Source: Cladorhizidae sp. MBARI D1340-BT2 (taxonomy: Eukaryota; Porifera; Demospongiae; Poecilosclerida; Cladorhizidae). From it: a stretch of 64,000 nt of DNA. Location: assembly GCA_028752905.1 (NCBI GenBank), contig JAQNBH010000140.1, forward strand, positions 62,001-126,000, in the 5' to 3' direction. Made by a program: the position numbers and the translations under genes. Positions within the stretch are counted from its first letter, which is position 1. The number at the start of each line of letters is the position of its first letter. The notes below the pieces were generated by a model. That model was given only the letters and a program-made list of their open reading frames with translations, had not been told where the DNA came from and searched no databases. Positions 1 through 9,300 of the stretch are shown here, piece by piece.

Positions 1-131
1 TGCAAAGTATTTACATGCATAGCATGATAGAGTGAACTATTTATATTTAGCTAACTGGGTAGCACTGATTTCCTTCACTCTTAAAAAATTAGAAGCTCTA
101 GGATAGATTTCTTTCCAATTTTTTGTTGCAG

Positions 132-180
132 GCTAAGTGACAGAGATGCTGCACAAACATCCTGGAATTTTTCCGACTGA
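132..180 (+). CDS. possible terminal exon of an unrecognised gene
   Basis: A strong splice-acceptor-like tract (pyrimidine-rich TTTCTTTCC...TTTTTTGTTGCAG, AG at 130-131) is followed by a short open frame starting at 133 and ending in TGA at 178-180 (LSDRDAAQTSWNFSD). The other two frames close at once (TGA, TAA). The exon would encode only 15 residues, and the upstream part of the gene lies outside the window. This could be chance; the acceptor is the stronger half of the evidence. No family is recognised. Confidence 0.2.
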
Positions 181-825
181 TTTCTTTCTCTCATGAACAA
201 TTAGTTGCTTTAGAATGGATAATCTTGCTCTGAATATGCAGAATGCTATGCTCAACTGGAATTGCTCCAAATATTTTGGCTCATAAAAAAGTAGTTACTC
301 AAGTTTCATGCAGCATTAGGAGGAATTTCACTTTATGCAAGTAAATTTCAGGATATTTTTCATCTTATTATTAGGAACACATGTATGCAAGTAATAATTA
401 TATGGAGTACATTAAGCTAGGCCAAACCAGCTTATAAACTGTAACCTTATAAACTGTAACCTTAAACCAAATTGTCGAAATGATAGACAGATTACCTTGT
501 TCCGCGTGTCTAATGAACTGACAGTAGAGCTACCTCAGAAGGTCTATTCTAAAGCAGTCCTGCACCGCAGAATGGTGCCTAGTGAAATGTTGTAGTCCTA
601 GCTTAGTCTGTAGCAGACACTGAAGCTAGTCTACAGTTGCTTCTGTGGTCAGCTTCATCAGTCCTTCAGAGGCTTGCATTAGTATCGAGGACCTTTCGCT
701 GAAGAACGACATGAATGGCCAAGAAGCGAGAGGCTGCCAAACAACGAACTAGCAGGAGCATGAAGCTGTACTTGAAGCACGAGGCTGGAGAATGACCGCG
801 TGAACAAGGGCGAGATAATTGAACC
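181..825. other. unique sequence with no supported gene
   Basis: This stretch is AT-rich at first and more GC-balanced after about 500. I see no gene. It contains a perfect 15-bp tandem duplication (CTTATAAACTGTAAC at 431-445 and 446-460). A 53-codon minus-strand frame with an ATG runs 827 to 666, but nothing in it is recognisable. Confidence 0.5.
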
Positions 826-1218
826 ATGCATGGTCAGGAAGGCGTGCGGCTGCAATTTCGACTGAGGACTGGGTTGTTAGAGGATAAGAAGGGATGTGGG
901 ATAGTTAAGGATGAGAGGTGTATAATGTGTGATAGTGGAGCAGGGGAAGATGTGGAACATTTCTTGGTGACATGCGGGGAATTTGAGAGGGATCGGCTGA
1001 CTGATGGATGAGGTATGCAGAATTATAGGGGCAAGACACAGTGGCTGGATGAATTTATAAGCGTGAGCAAGGATGGAAAGGTGGCATTGCTTTTGGGGAA
1101 AGATGTGGAGGGAGTAAGTGATGCAGTGATGGAGGAGGTGGGCGAGTGTGTTATGTATTGGGTAGGGAAGTGGTGGCAGAGGAGAAAGGATCTGTTGTAT
1201 GGTGAGCTGAGGAAATGA
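826..1218 (+). pseudogene. LINE ORF2 C-terminal fragment (zinc-knuckle tail), broken by an in-frame stop
   Basis: Two consecutive stretches in the same frame (826-1011 and 1012-1218) are separated only by TGA at 1009-1011, so this is one coding remnant of about 130 codons with one premature stop. The first part has an arginine-rich lead (RLRTG) followed by C32-x2-C35-x9-H45-x4-C50, the CCHC arrangement found at the C-terminus of reverse-transcriptase ORFs of Jockey/L1-like non-LTR retrotransposons, including the usual EHFL..C core. The second part (WWQRRKDLLYG near its end) would be the tail. In the full element this region lies after the RT domain and is thought to bind nucleic acid. Endonuclease and RT domains are absent; a TGA at 820-822 closes the frame just upstream. 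This fits a 5'-truncated, decayed LINE insertion. The clade cannot be assigned from this piece. Confidence 0.6.
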
Positions 1219-1562
1219 TCTTTGGTCCCCTCCCGTCCCCCCCTCCTTGAGCAGCGGGACACTCGTAACATAATGTTGTGGATAATTTTATTAATTAAGT
1301 ACTGTGGACTTATTTTTTTAAAATATAGATTGTTATTGGTTAGTTACTAAATAGTTCCACACTGTGCTGTAATATATATGTGATGACCTTAACAGGCTCA
1401 GCAATAGCAAAATTAAATCATTGAACTGCGAAAAAGTTTGAAATGCGAAGAAAAAAAGATTCCTCGCCGTTGGAATGGACTTGTTAAATAACGGTTGGAA
1501 CGACGTTGCGCCAACGGAATATTAACGCAACAGAACCAGAACTTATTTTTGGCTCCTACTAT
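1219..1562. other. non-coding sequence after the LINE remnant
   Basis: I see no gene. The first part may be the LINE 3' untranslated region. Around 1466-1520 there is an imperfect inverted arrangement (CCGTTGG... and ...CCAACGG), too weak to call an element. Confidence 0.4.
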
Positions 1563-1732
1563 AGCTCTTGTTTTTCACCTCAACAGAGCTGATATAAATG
1601 TGCTTAGCTCTTGTTTGCTCTCCTCATCAGAACTGATATAAATGTTTGTAGCTCTTGCTTGCTCACTTCAACAGAACTGATATAAATGTGCTTAGCTGCT
1701 CATCTCAACAGAGTTGATATAAATGTGCATAG
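1563..1732. repeat. degenerate ~43-bp minisatellite, four copies
   Basis: The motif CAACAGARCTGATATAAATG recurs in variant form, with GATATAAATG beginning at about 1591, 1634, 1679 and 1716. Spacings are 43, 45 and 37 bp. Each copy also carries a version of AGCTCTTG upstream. The copies have diverged, so this is an old array. It overlaps no convincing coding frame. Confidence 0.75.
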
Positions 1733-2306
1733 TCTGATAAACTTAAGAGTGAAAAACTTTTCAGAACTGCTAAGGATGCAGTTAAGGGGGTCCACTACAC
1801 AACAAAAAAAACACCCAAAAACACAATTTCTCTCTGCTTCAGAATTTCTATTTGAAATCTTGTATGATGTGTACCTATACACAGACCTACCTTCTGGTGC
1901 TGTGCCAACTAACCAGCTCTAACTGACGGACTTAGTGAACATTTAAGATTTCATGAGTATGGTCATATTTGGAGATTGTATACTTTGGGATTTCACAACT
2001 TACCACAGGGGAAATTAAACACAATATAACATTGATTTTTTTAATAAATAGTGTGATCATGGATTTAAAAAATTAAAAAATTCTATTGCAATTTCTTAGT
2101 AGCATTTTCATTGTTTTTTTTGTACCTGTTGACATCATACTTGAGCTCTCGAGAGGAAACAGAATCTATATAATTTTTGTCTGATTACTCCAAATATGAA
2201 GCAGGCCATTTTTCGGGACAGGCATTTTAAGGACTAGTATATATAGTATTTCAATTGGTTGAACTGACCATACCATAAAAAAAACACGAGAAGTGGTAAT
2301 ACATAA

Positions 2307-2420
2307 TTATACATACCAAAAAAAATCAAGAATAGGGAGGGGAAGTTTCTGTCCCAGGCCGCTTCCTAGGGGGGTGACCAGAATCACTGGTTTGCTTCCC
2401 TTGTCGGTCTCCGCGGCCAT
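2307..2420 (-). CDS. possible first coding exon, unrecognised protein
   Basis: On the minus strand, an ATG at 2420 in a good context (TTTCAATGGCC) opens a 37-codon frame beginning MAAETDKGSKPVIL and continuing through GC-rich sequence to a TAA at 2307-2309. A splice-donor-like GTATGT lies on the minus strand at 2316-2311, so the exon could end at 2317. The start lies 12 bp downstream of the stop of the fragment at 2433-2561. The composition (MAA start, GC-rich in AT-rich surroundings) looks like a genuine N-terminus, but no family is recognised and no downstream exon was found. It also lies inside the candidate TTAA element. Confidence 0.25.
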   Translation of the reverse strand: MAAETDKGSKPVILVTPLGSGLGQKLPLPILDFFWYV

Positions 2421-2432
2421 TGAAACTAACTA

Positions 2433-2561
2433 TTACATGAAGCGTCTTCTTCGCGTTTCTTTCCCATGAATCAAATCTTTGAACAGAGTACTAAAGTTAG
2501 TATAAGTCCAGAATGTAGCATCCAAATCTTCTCCAATTTGGAAGGCAGCATCTTGCATGTA
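2433..2561 (-). CDS. protein-like 3' exon fragment, unrecognised
   Basis: On the minus strand, an open frame of 42 codons follows a possible acceptor (GATGACAG, AG at 2563-2562) and ends in TAA at 2433-2435. It contains protein-like sequence such as YMQDAAFQIGEDLDATFW and ends with a basic run (KETRRRRFM). The other frames are closed. It may be the last exon of the gene whose upstream pieces lie at 2675-2886 on the same strand, but the splice phase between them is not settled. It lies inside the candidate TTAA element, so it could instead be element-borne. The family is unrecognised. Confidence 0.35.
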   Translation of the reverse strand, partial: YMQDAAFQIGEDLDATFWTYTNFSTLFKDLIHGKETRRRRFM

Positions 2562-2674
2562 CTGTCATCATATTTTGGGGGGAAAACAACAACAACAAAA
2601 TTGGGGTACTGTATATAGTGGACCCCTTAAAGAAGTACTGCTTTAGCAACTGTTTGATGTGGTGTAAATCTAGG

Positions 2675-2886
2675 TCACATTAAATAACTTGCAAATTTAT
2701 TCTCATATGCCAATCTTTCTGCAAACTTAGTTGAGCTAGTGACATCTGCTCTATCTTGCAATGCCTCATATGGTGTTTTACTTAATGTCTTTTCTGTTGA
2801 TTTAAATCTTCCTCCTCTTCAAATATTTCATGCTGCCATGGTTGCACATAGAAGTCTAGGTCATTTTTAAATATGTAGTGGTCTTG
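2675..2886 (-). pseudogene. protein-like fragment with one frameshift, unrecognised
   Basis: On the minus strand, an acceptor-like GCTTCAGCAG precedes a frame from 2886 (QDHYIFKNDLDFYVQPW... then an EEEED acidic run) that closes at TAA 2782-2784. A second frame is open from about 2806 to TGA 2675-2677 and reads STEKTLSKTPYEALQDRADV... ending NKFASYLM. The two look like consecutive parts of one protein offset by a 1-base deletion near 2806, in a run of GAGGAGGAAGA. This would be a decayed gene, or a sequencing error in an intact one. Its upstream side abuts the 34-bp array at 2893, so any 5' exons are lost or lie beyond the array. No function is assigned. Confidence 0.4.
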
Positions 2887-2892
2887 CTGCTG

Positions 2893-4855
2893 AAGCATGT
2901 ATGTTTCGGACATCTCTATGAGGATTAGGCATGCATGTTTCAGGCAGAACTAGGAGGATTAGGCATGCATGTTTCATGTTTCAGACAGCCACTGGGAGGA
3001 TTAGGCATGCATGTTTCAGAGAGCACTAGGAGGATTAGGCATGCATGTTTCAGACAGCTCTATGAGGATTAGGCATGCATGTTTCAGACAGCCACTGGGA
3101 GGATTAGGCATGCATGTTTCAGAGAGCACTAGGAGGATTAGGCATGCATGTTTCAGACAGCTCTATGAGGATTAGGCATGCATGTTTCAGACAGCCACTG
3201 GGAGGATTAGGCATGCATGTTTCAGAGAGCGGATTAGGCATGCATGTTTCAGACAGCTCTATGAGGATTAGGCATGCATGTTTCAGACAGCCACTGGGAG
3301 GATTAGGCATGCATGTTTCAGAGAGCACTAGGAGGATTAGGCATGCATGTTTCAGAGAGCACTAGGAGGATTAGGCATGCATGTTTCAGAGAGCACTAGG
3401 AGGATTAGGCATGCATGTTTCAGAGAGCACTAGGAGGATTAGGCATGCATGTTTCAGGCAGAACTAGGAGGATTAGGCATGCATGTTTCAGACAGCCACT
3501 GGGAGGATTAGGCATGCATGTTTCAGAGAGCACTAGGAGGATTAGGCATGCATGTTTCAGAGAGCACTAGGAGCATTAGGCATGCATGTTTCAGAGAGCA
3601 CTAGGAGGATTAGGCATGCATGTTTCAGGCAGAACTAGGAGGATTAGGCATGCATGTTTCAGAGAGCACTAGGAGGATTAGGCATGCATGTTTCAGAGAG
3701 CACTTAGGAGGATTAGGCATGCATGTTTCAGAGAGCACTAGGAGGATTAGGCATGCATGTTTCAGACAGCCACTGGGAGGATTAGGCATGCATGTTTCAG
3801 AGAGCACTAGGAGGATTAGGCATGCATGTTTCAGACAGCTCTATGAGGATTAGGCATGCATGTTTCAGATAGCCACTGGGAGGATTAGGCATGCATGTTT
3901 CAGAGAGCACTAGGAGGATTAGGCATGCATGTTTCAGACAGCTCTATGAGGATTAGGCATGCATGTTTCAGACAGCCACTGGGAGGATTAGGCATGCATG
4001 TTTCAGAGAGCACTAGGAGGATTAGGCATGCATGTTTCAGAGAGCACTAGGAGGATTAGGCATGCATGTTTCAGAGAGCACTAGGAGGATTAGGCATGCA
4101 TGTTTCAGAGAGCACTAGGAGGATTAGGCATGCATGTTTCAGGCAGAACTAGGAGGATTAGGCATGCATGTTTCAGACAGCCACTGGGAGGATTAGGCAT
4201 GCATGTTTCAGAGAGCACTAGGAGGATTAGGCATGCATGTTTCAGAGAGCACTAGGAGGATTAGGCATGCATGTTTCAGAGAGCACTAGGAGGATTAGGC
4301 ATGCATGTTTCAGAGAGCACTAGGAGGATTAGGCATGCATGTTTCAGAGAGCACTAGGAGGATTAGGCAGGAGGATTAGGCATGCATGTTTCAGAGAGCA
4401 CTAGGAGGATTAGGCATGCATGTTTCAGAGAGCACTAGGAGGATTGGGCATGCATGTTTCAGAGAGCACTAGGAGGATTAGGCATGCATGTTTCAGAGAG
4501 CACTAGGAGGATTAGGCATGCATGTTTCAGAGAGCACTAGGAGGATTAGGCATGCATGTTTCAGAGAGCACTAGGAGGATTAGGCATGCATGTTTCAGAG
4601 AGCACTAGGAGGATTAGGCATGCATGTTTCAGAGAGCACTAGGAGGATTAGGCATGCATGTTTCAGAGAGCACTAGGAGGATTAGGCATGCATGTTTCAG
4701 AGAGCACTAGGAGGATTAGGCATGCATGTTTCAGAGAGCACTAGGAGGATTAGGCATGCATGTTTCAGAGAGCACTAGGAGGATTAGGCATGCATGTTTC
4801 AGAGAGCACTAGGAGGATTAGGCATGCATGTTTCAGACAGCTCTATGAGGATTTT
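2893..4855. repeat. 34-bp minisatellite array A (~57 copies)
   Basis: The monomer is about 34 bp. It has a constant half, AGGATTAGGCATGCATGTTT, and a variable half of four types: CTCTATG (A), CCACTGGG (B, one base longer), GCACTAGG (C) and GGCAGAACTAGG (D). The left part runs in A-B-C order several times and then D-B-C-C-C patterns. From about 4200 to 4830 nearly all units are type C, so that part has been homogenised recently. One unit near 3230 is truncated, and one near 3730 has an extra T. Open frames on both strands (for example 3114-3365 and 3620-3853 on plus) are by-products of the repeat. A stray degenerate copy follows at about 4911-4940. Confidence 0.95.
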
Positions 4856-5265
4856 CACTAGAAGTTGAGATTTTTAGACATATACATTACATGCATGTAT
4901 ATGTTCTATGATGCATGTTTCAGAGAGCACTATGAGGATTTACACTAGAAGTTAAGTAAATTTTAGATTTTTATAAGAACATATACATGCATGTAATTAA
5001 AGCGGGTGCACGTAATTATATGGGAACATTATAAAAAATATGCATGAAATAATTACATGGATATGTGACATGGATATGTGAAAAGTGAAAATAAGGGAGT
5101 GAATGTAGTTATAGGCACAAATCTAATTATAGGTGGTTATAAGACGTCATGAATGTAATTATAGAGACATGTCATTTTATAAATATTGGGTATATATACG
5201 CATGTGAAGTACAAAAGATTTGTAAGTTAGAAAATTTTAAATCCATATATAATATATTTTATATA
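4856..5265. other. AT-rich spacer upstream of the retrotransposon
   Basis: I see no gene. The stretch is AT-rich with short ATGCATGTAT-like words and a partial duplication of the array edge (CTATGAGGATT then TTCACTAGAAGTT or TACACTAGAAGTT at 4843-4866 and 4930-4953). It ends in TATATA, which is the target of the LTR element. Confidence 0.6.
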
Positions 5266-5491
5266 TGTAGGCTAGTTGAAGTTGCACTGAACTTGTAATT
5301 AGTGACTCATTGTAATTAGTGATGATTGCATAATTAACACTGATAGACACCTTGGTCACTGTGGACTTTATATGTACATACATAGATGGATGTGTTGATG
5401 TGATCATGTGACTAAGCTTGGACAGGTTGTCGTTGTGATTTGTCTTGTCAGTTATAAAACTTAAATCCTAAGAGATCTGTTGAGTCTTACA
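5266..5491 (+). repeat. 5' LTR (226 bp)
   Basis: It begins TGTAGG and ends CTTACA, so the termini are TG...CA with a TGTA/TACA inverted repeat. It reads the same as 9741-9966 throughout. A TATA-like TTATAAAA lies at 5452-5459, about 32 bp before the LTR end, so the U5 region would be very short. No AATAAA is present in the LTR. The promoter and R boundaries are inferred, not seen. Confidence 0.95.
5452..5459 (+). promoter_or_regulatory. TATA-like box in the 5' LTR
   Basis: TTATAAAA lies near the 3' end of the LTR, in the position expected of the core promoter that starts the genomic RNA. The 3' LTR has the same box at about 9927-9934. The start site would fall near the end of the LTR or at the primer site; this cannot be fixed from sequence. 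Confidence 0.4.
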
Positions 5492-5492
5492 T

Positions 5493-5508
5493 TGGTAGCA
5501 GAGAATGG
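5493..5508 (+). other. primer-binding site for initiator tRNA-Met
   Basis: TGGTAGCAGAGAATGG matches the complement of the 3' end of eukaryotic initiator tRNA-Met (which ends CATCCTCTGCTACCA) at 15 of 16 positions; the only difference is A for G at position 12. It begins one base after the LTR. Its last four bases include the gag start codon ATG (5505-5507), so primer annealing and gag initiation use overlapping RNA. Confidence 0.85.
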
Positions 5509-6347
5509 CTGAGCGTCACATCAGTATACCCAAGCCTTTTGCAAGCGGTGATGTTGGGGAATGGTTTCAGAGATATGAGATATGCTGTACAGCTAACCGA
5601 TGGGAAGATGCAACAAAGGCATGCAAGCTCCCGACCCTCTTGGAAGGAGAAGCACTGGCAGTATGGCTTGAACTCAGCCCGGAACAACAAGGGGATTATG
5701 CTACGGCCAAAAAGGAAATTGCGGCCGCCCTTAGCCCAATGGAGTTCATATCGCTAGAAAACTTTCACAAACGTAAGCTGCAACCGGGAGAAGCGTTATC
5801 CGTGTTTGTTCATGAAGTCAAGAAGTTGCTAGATCAAGCCATGCCAACATTGGAGAAAAATGCTCGCAATCAGTTATTATTACACCAGTTTGTAGCTGGA
5901 CTACCAGATAGTGTAGGACGACAGCTGAGAGCAGCAGGAGAACTAACTACACTGGAGGCTGCTGTGGCAAAGGCTCGATTAGTATTGACACTTGATGACC
6001 CAAGTCGAAGTGTTGCAGCTGTGTCAGAGGCAACCAGTGAGGTAGTTTTGCTCAAGGACAAGATTGCCCAATTAACGGAACAAGTAAATGCTTTGTCAAC
6101 ATCAGTTATGCCACCAGCAGGAACACGTCAGCCGATGACCAACCAACAGCACTATCGACCAAGACGCTGTTTTGAATGCAACCAAACAGGACACATTCAG
6201 CGTGATTGCCCTTCGCGCAATCAGAATGGCCAATACACTAGACAGTGTTTTAGGTGTGGAAAAGTGGGACATCTGGCCAGAAACTGCTACCAGGGAAACG
6301 AGCAAGGGATGTCTGTCAGGGGCAACAGGCGTCCCTATCCCCAATGA
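5505..6347 (+). CDS. gag: Gag polyprotein (capsid and two-knuckle nucleocapsid)
   Basis: The 280-residue structural protein would assemble the cytoplasmic particle and package the element RNA. The start at 5505 is the first ATG after the LTR and lies in the primer site. Residues about 10-160 resemble the helical Retrotrans_gag capsid region (WFQRYEICC near 20-28, WLELSPEQQGDY near 54-65, and a leucine-rich stretch to about 160). Residues 180-199 (VLLKDKIAQLTEQVNAL) look like a short coiled coil. Two CCHC zinc knuckles follow: C222-x2-C225-x4-H230-x4-C235 and C248-x2-C251-x4-H256-x4-C261. Basic residues flank them, as expected of an RNA-binding nucleocapsid. The stop TGA (6345-6347) overlaps a pol-frame ATG (6344-6346). 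Pol is reached by frameshifting after the second knuckle. Confidence 0.9.
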   Translation: MAERHISIPKPFASGDVGEWFQRYEICCTANRWEDATKACKLPTLLEGEALAVWLELSPEQQGDYATAKKEIAAALSPMEFISLENFHKRKLQPGEALSVFVHEVKKLLDQAMPTLEKNARNQLLLHQFVAGLPDSVGRQLRAAGELTTLEAAVAKARLVLTLDDPSRSVAAVSEATSEVVLLKDKIAQLTEQVNALSTSVMPPAGTRQPMTNQQHYRPRRCFECNQTGHIQRDCPSRNQNGQYTRQCFRCGKVGHLARNCYQGNEQGMSVRGNRRPYPQ

Positions 6348-9300
6348 GCCCTCACGACCTGAGTGTCGTGACTGTAGCAGCGGTTAAATCCAAGGTTGCT
6401 GCTACAATGGGGAGGTTAGGTGAGGTTGAAGTAGAGATGATGTTGGACTCTGGATCATCTGTGTCACTGATGCGGAAGGAGGTTCTCACACATGCAAAGG
6501 GAGTTACCCACATTGAAGGCCCAATACAACTACGCCTGATGACGGCATCAGGACAACAGCTGCCAATACTGAGTCACGTCTGTGTTCCTATACACATTGG
6601 TGAGCTACAAGTCAAACATAATGTTGTTGTAGTGGATACTCTAGTATCACCTGTAATTCTGGGGGTAGATTTCCTATGTAAACATGGCGTGGTCCTTGAT
6701 TTTACGAAACCATCTGTAATGGTCCGTAATAACACCACTGCAGCATCAGCAATAAATGAGAAGGTGGCCCCTGTGTTACGGATATATGAAGCATCACGAA
6801 AAATAGAGGGAAAAGCATGTATTGTTGCAGAAATCGAACAGCCGGGGACAGATGTAGTGGAGGAATGTGCTGTCCCAATGTATCACAAACCAACAAAATT
6901 TGAATTGCCTGAGTGTCCTAGGTCTATTCTCGCAGATGTTGTACAGGAATTCCAAGCCTTATTCCAAACAACACCAGGTGTAACAGAAGCTGCCTTGCAC
7001 TTTATACCCACAAAGGGCAATCCTATCAAAGTTCCACCACGTCGCATGCCAGCACATTATCGAGAGGAAATTGAAAACTTACTTCACACGATGCTAGAGC
7101 AGGGCATAATTGAAGTAAGTTCTAGCCCTTGGATGGCACCAGCGGTGTTTGTTCCAAAGAAGTCGGGTGATACCAGGCTGTGTGTGGATTATAGGGAACT
7201 TAACAAGAATACCACAAAAGATGCTTACCCATTACCCTTACCTGATGAAGTTCAGGACCGGTTGTCAGGCTCGACCCTATTCTCAACATTGGACTTACAG
7301 AGTGGGTACTGGCAGCTGCCAGTAAGTCCTAACGACCAAGAAAAAACAGCATTTTGCCCAGGACCTGGAATGGGTCTGTTCCAGTTTAAACGAATGCCAT
7401 TTGGGTTGACTGGAGCACCCAGCTCCTTTCAACGGCTGATGGATAAAGTATTAAGAGGTCTTCCTTTTGTGACGATCTACTTAGACGATATTTTGGTGCA
7501 CTCCCCGGATGAAAAAGCACATTGTGCTCACCTACGAGTAGTCTTTGAACGTCTGCTGGCTGCTGGTCTTACGCTACGAGGGAAGAAATGCCATATCGGA
7601 CTCCTTAAAGTTGGATATCTAGGCCACACTTTTACAGGAACAGGCATGTCCCCAGATCCACAGAAGATCCAAGCAGTGTTACAAATTCCAGAACCAATGG
7701 ACGTCAAAGCTGTCCGCCACTTCATTGGGCTTGCATCCTATTACCGGAGATATATACCCAAGTTTTCAGACATTGCAGCGCCACTCAATGCGTTGACAAA
7801 GAAGGCCACACCATTCTCATGGAACCATGACTGCAACATAGCGTTCAATACCCTGAAGGAACATCTGATTAGTGCTCCTATCTTGGCATATCCCCGGTTT
7901 GATCAGTTCTCCCCAGAATTCAATCTGCAAACAGATGCAAGTGCTGTTGGTATTGGAGCGGTGTTAGAACAGGACGGACATGTCATCGCATATGCCAGTC
8001 GTTCATTAACACAGTCAGAGCGGCAATACAGCGTAATCCAGAGAGAATGTTTGGCAATCATATACGCTGTGAAGCAATTTCGTCATTACCTTCTTGGACG
8101 ACATTTCAAACTCTTTACGGACCATGCCCCATTGCAGTGGCTGTCAGCCCAAAAGATGGAGGGTATGCTCTGTCGTTGGGCACTAGCCCTTCAAGAGTAT
8201 AATTTGCAAATTGTGTATCGAAAAGGCTCACTCAACACTAATGCAGATGCACTCTCACGATTGGAAAGTCTTCCTTGTGCTCTCACACTAGCTCTTCCTC
8301 ATTATTCCACCACTGAACTGCGAGAAGCACAACAAGCTGATAATATCATCTCAAAAGTGATACAAGCTGAACCAGGAGTATCAAGTCCTCCTCGGGGCCG
8401 AGAGTGGAGCCATTACCCTTGGCGCAGGTATGTGAACCTGTGGGGCCAGCTTAGAGTTATCAATGGTATACTCTGCAGACACTATATCCCCAATCCTGTG
8501 TGCAAAGCTGTAACTGTACCTGTCCTCCCACTAAGCATGCACAAACAAGCTCTCATGCATAGTCATGACAATCCAGCGGCAGGACATCAAGGCGCAGAGA
8601 GAACTCTCCAGCGACTACGACAGGAGGCGTACTGGGTGAGTATGGCAGGCGACGTACAACAGTACTGTAGAGAGTGTGTAAAATGCCAGCAGTCAAAGCT
8701 CACAATGCCTAAACGGGCACCATTGACAAATGTTCCCATTGGCAAGCCTTGGGAAATGCTAGCTGTTGATGTGTTAGAAGTTCCCATCTCCCGCAATAAC
8801 AATCGCTATCTACTAGTGATTCAAGACTATTTTACAAAGTGGGGAGAAGCAATACCCATGCCGGATCAGACAGCAAACCGTATCACAAGGGAACTGATAA
8901 AGTTGTTCTCTACATTTGGCCAGCCTGCAATCTTGCATTCAGATCAAGGACGTAATTTTGAAAGCACAGTCCTTGCACAAGCATTGGAAGCATTTGGGGT
9001 AAAGAAGTCCAGGACTACGGCATATCATCCGCAAGGAGATGGTATGGTGGAACGGTTTAACCGTACACTTCTACAACTTTTGCGAAGCTATGTAGACAAA
9101 CAAGACAACTGGGAAAAACATCTACCACTCGTTCTATATGCCTATCGCACATCCATCCACTCATCTACTCTCTCCACTCCATTTCTATTGATGTATGGAA
9201 GAAACCACACTAACGTATCTCTCACCAAGTCAGCTGCATTTGATGCTCAGTTGTACCCTGAGAACCTGCAGGCAAAATTAGCAGAACTCAGAGATTTTGT

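Larger units (their letters stand above)
1782..2630. mobile_element. candidate TTAA-flanked DNA transposon or MITE (~850 bp)
   Basis: The left end reads TTAA (1782-1785) then GGGGGTCCACTACA. The right end reads TATAGTGGACCCC then TTAA (2627-2630). The ends are inverted repeats of about 11-12 bp (GGGGTCCACTA, with one extra G on the left) directly inside TTAA. A TTAA target duplication is characteristic of piggyBac and Kolobok families. The interior is AT-rich with A/T runs near both ends and carries minus-strand protein-like pieces (2433-2561 and 2307-2420), but no recognisable transposase. The TIRs are short and imperfect and TTAA is common in AT-rich DNA, so the call is tentative. Confidence 0.35.

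Noticed and set aside
666..827. 53-codon minus-strand frame with an ATG
   Set aside because: Short, no recognisable motif, and its 5' end abuts the LINE remnant; kept only as a note.
1023..1271. 82-codon minus-strand frame
   Set aside because: It is antisense to the LINE C-terminal remnant and has low-complexity serine/proline content.
1686..1922. Overlapping short open frames on both strands (1686-1922 plus, 1700-1882 minus)
   Set aside because: They cross the edge of the candidate TTAA element and the 43-bp repeat, and neither peptide resembles a domain or has a good start.
3114..3853. Open frames on both strands inside array A
   Set aside because: They exist only because the repeat lacks stops in those frames; both strands are open at once and the peptides are pure repeat.
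2893..4855. CRISPR-like appearance of alternating constant and variable parts in array A
   Set aside because: The variable part has only four types that recur many times, and there are no unique spacers. The context is eukaryotic with no cas genes.
6319..6342. H-type pseudoknot (GGGG with CCCC) stimulating the frameshift
   Set aside because: The 3-nt loop between 6335 and 6339 is too short to cross an 11-bp stem, so only the hairpin is claimed.
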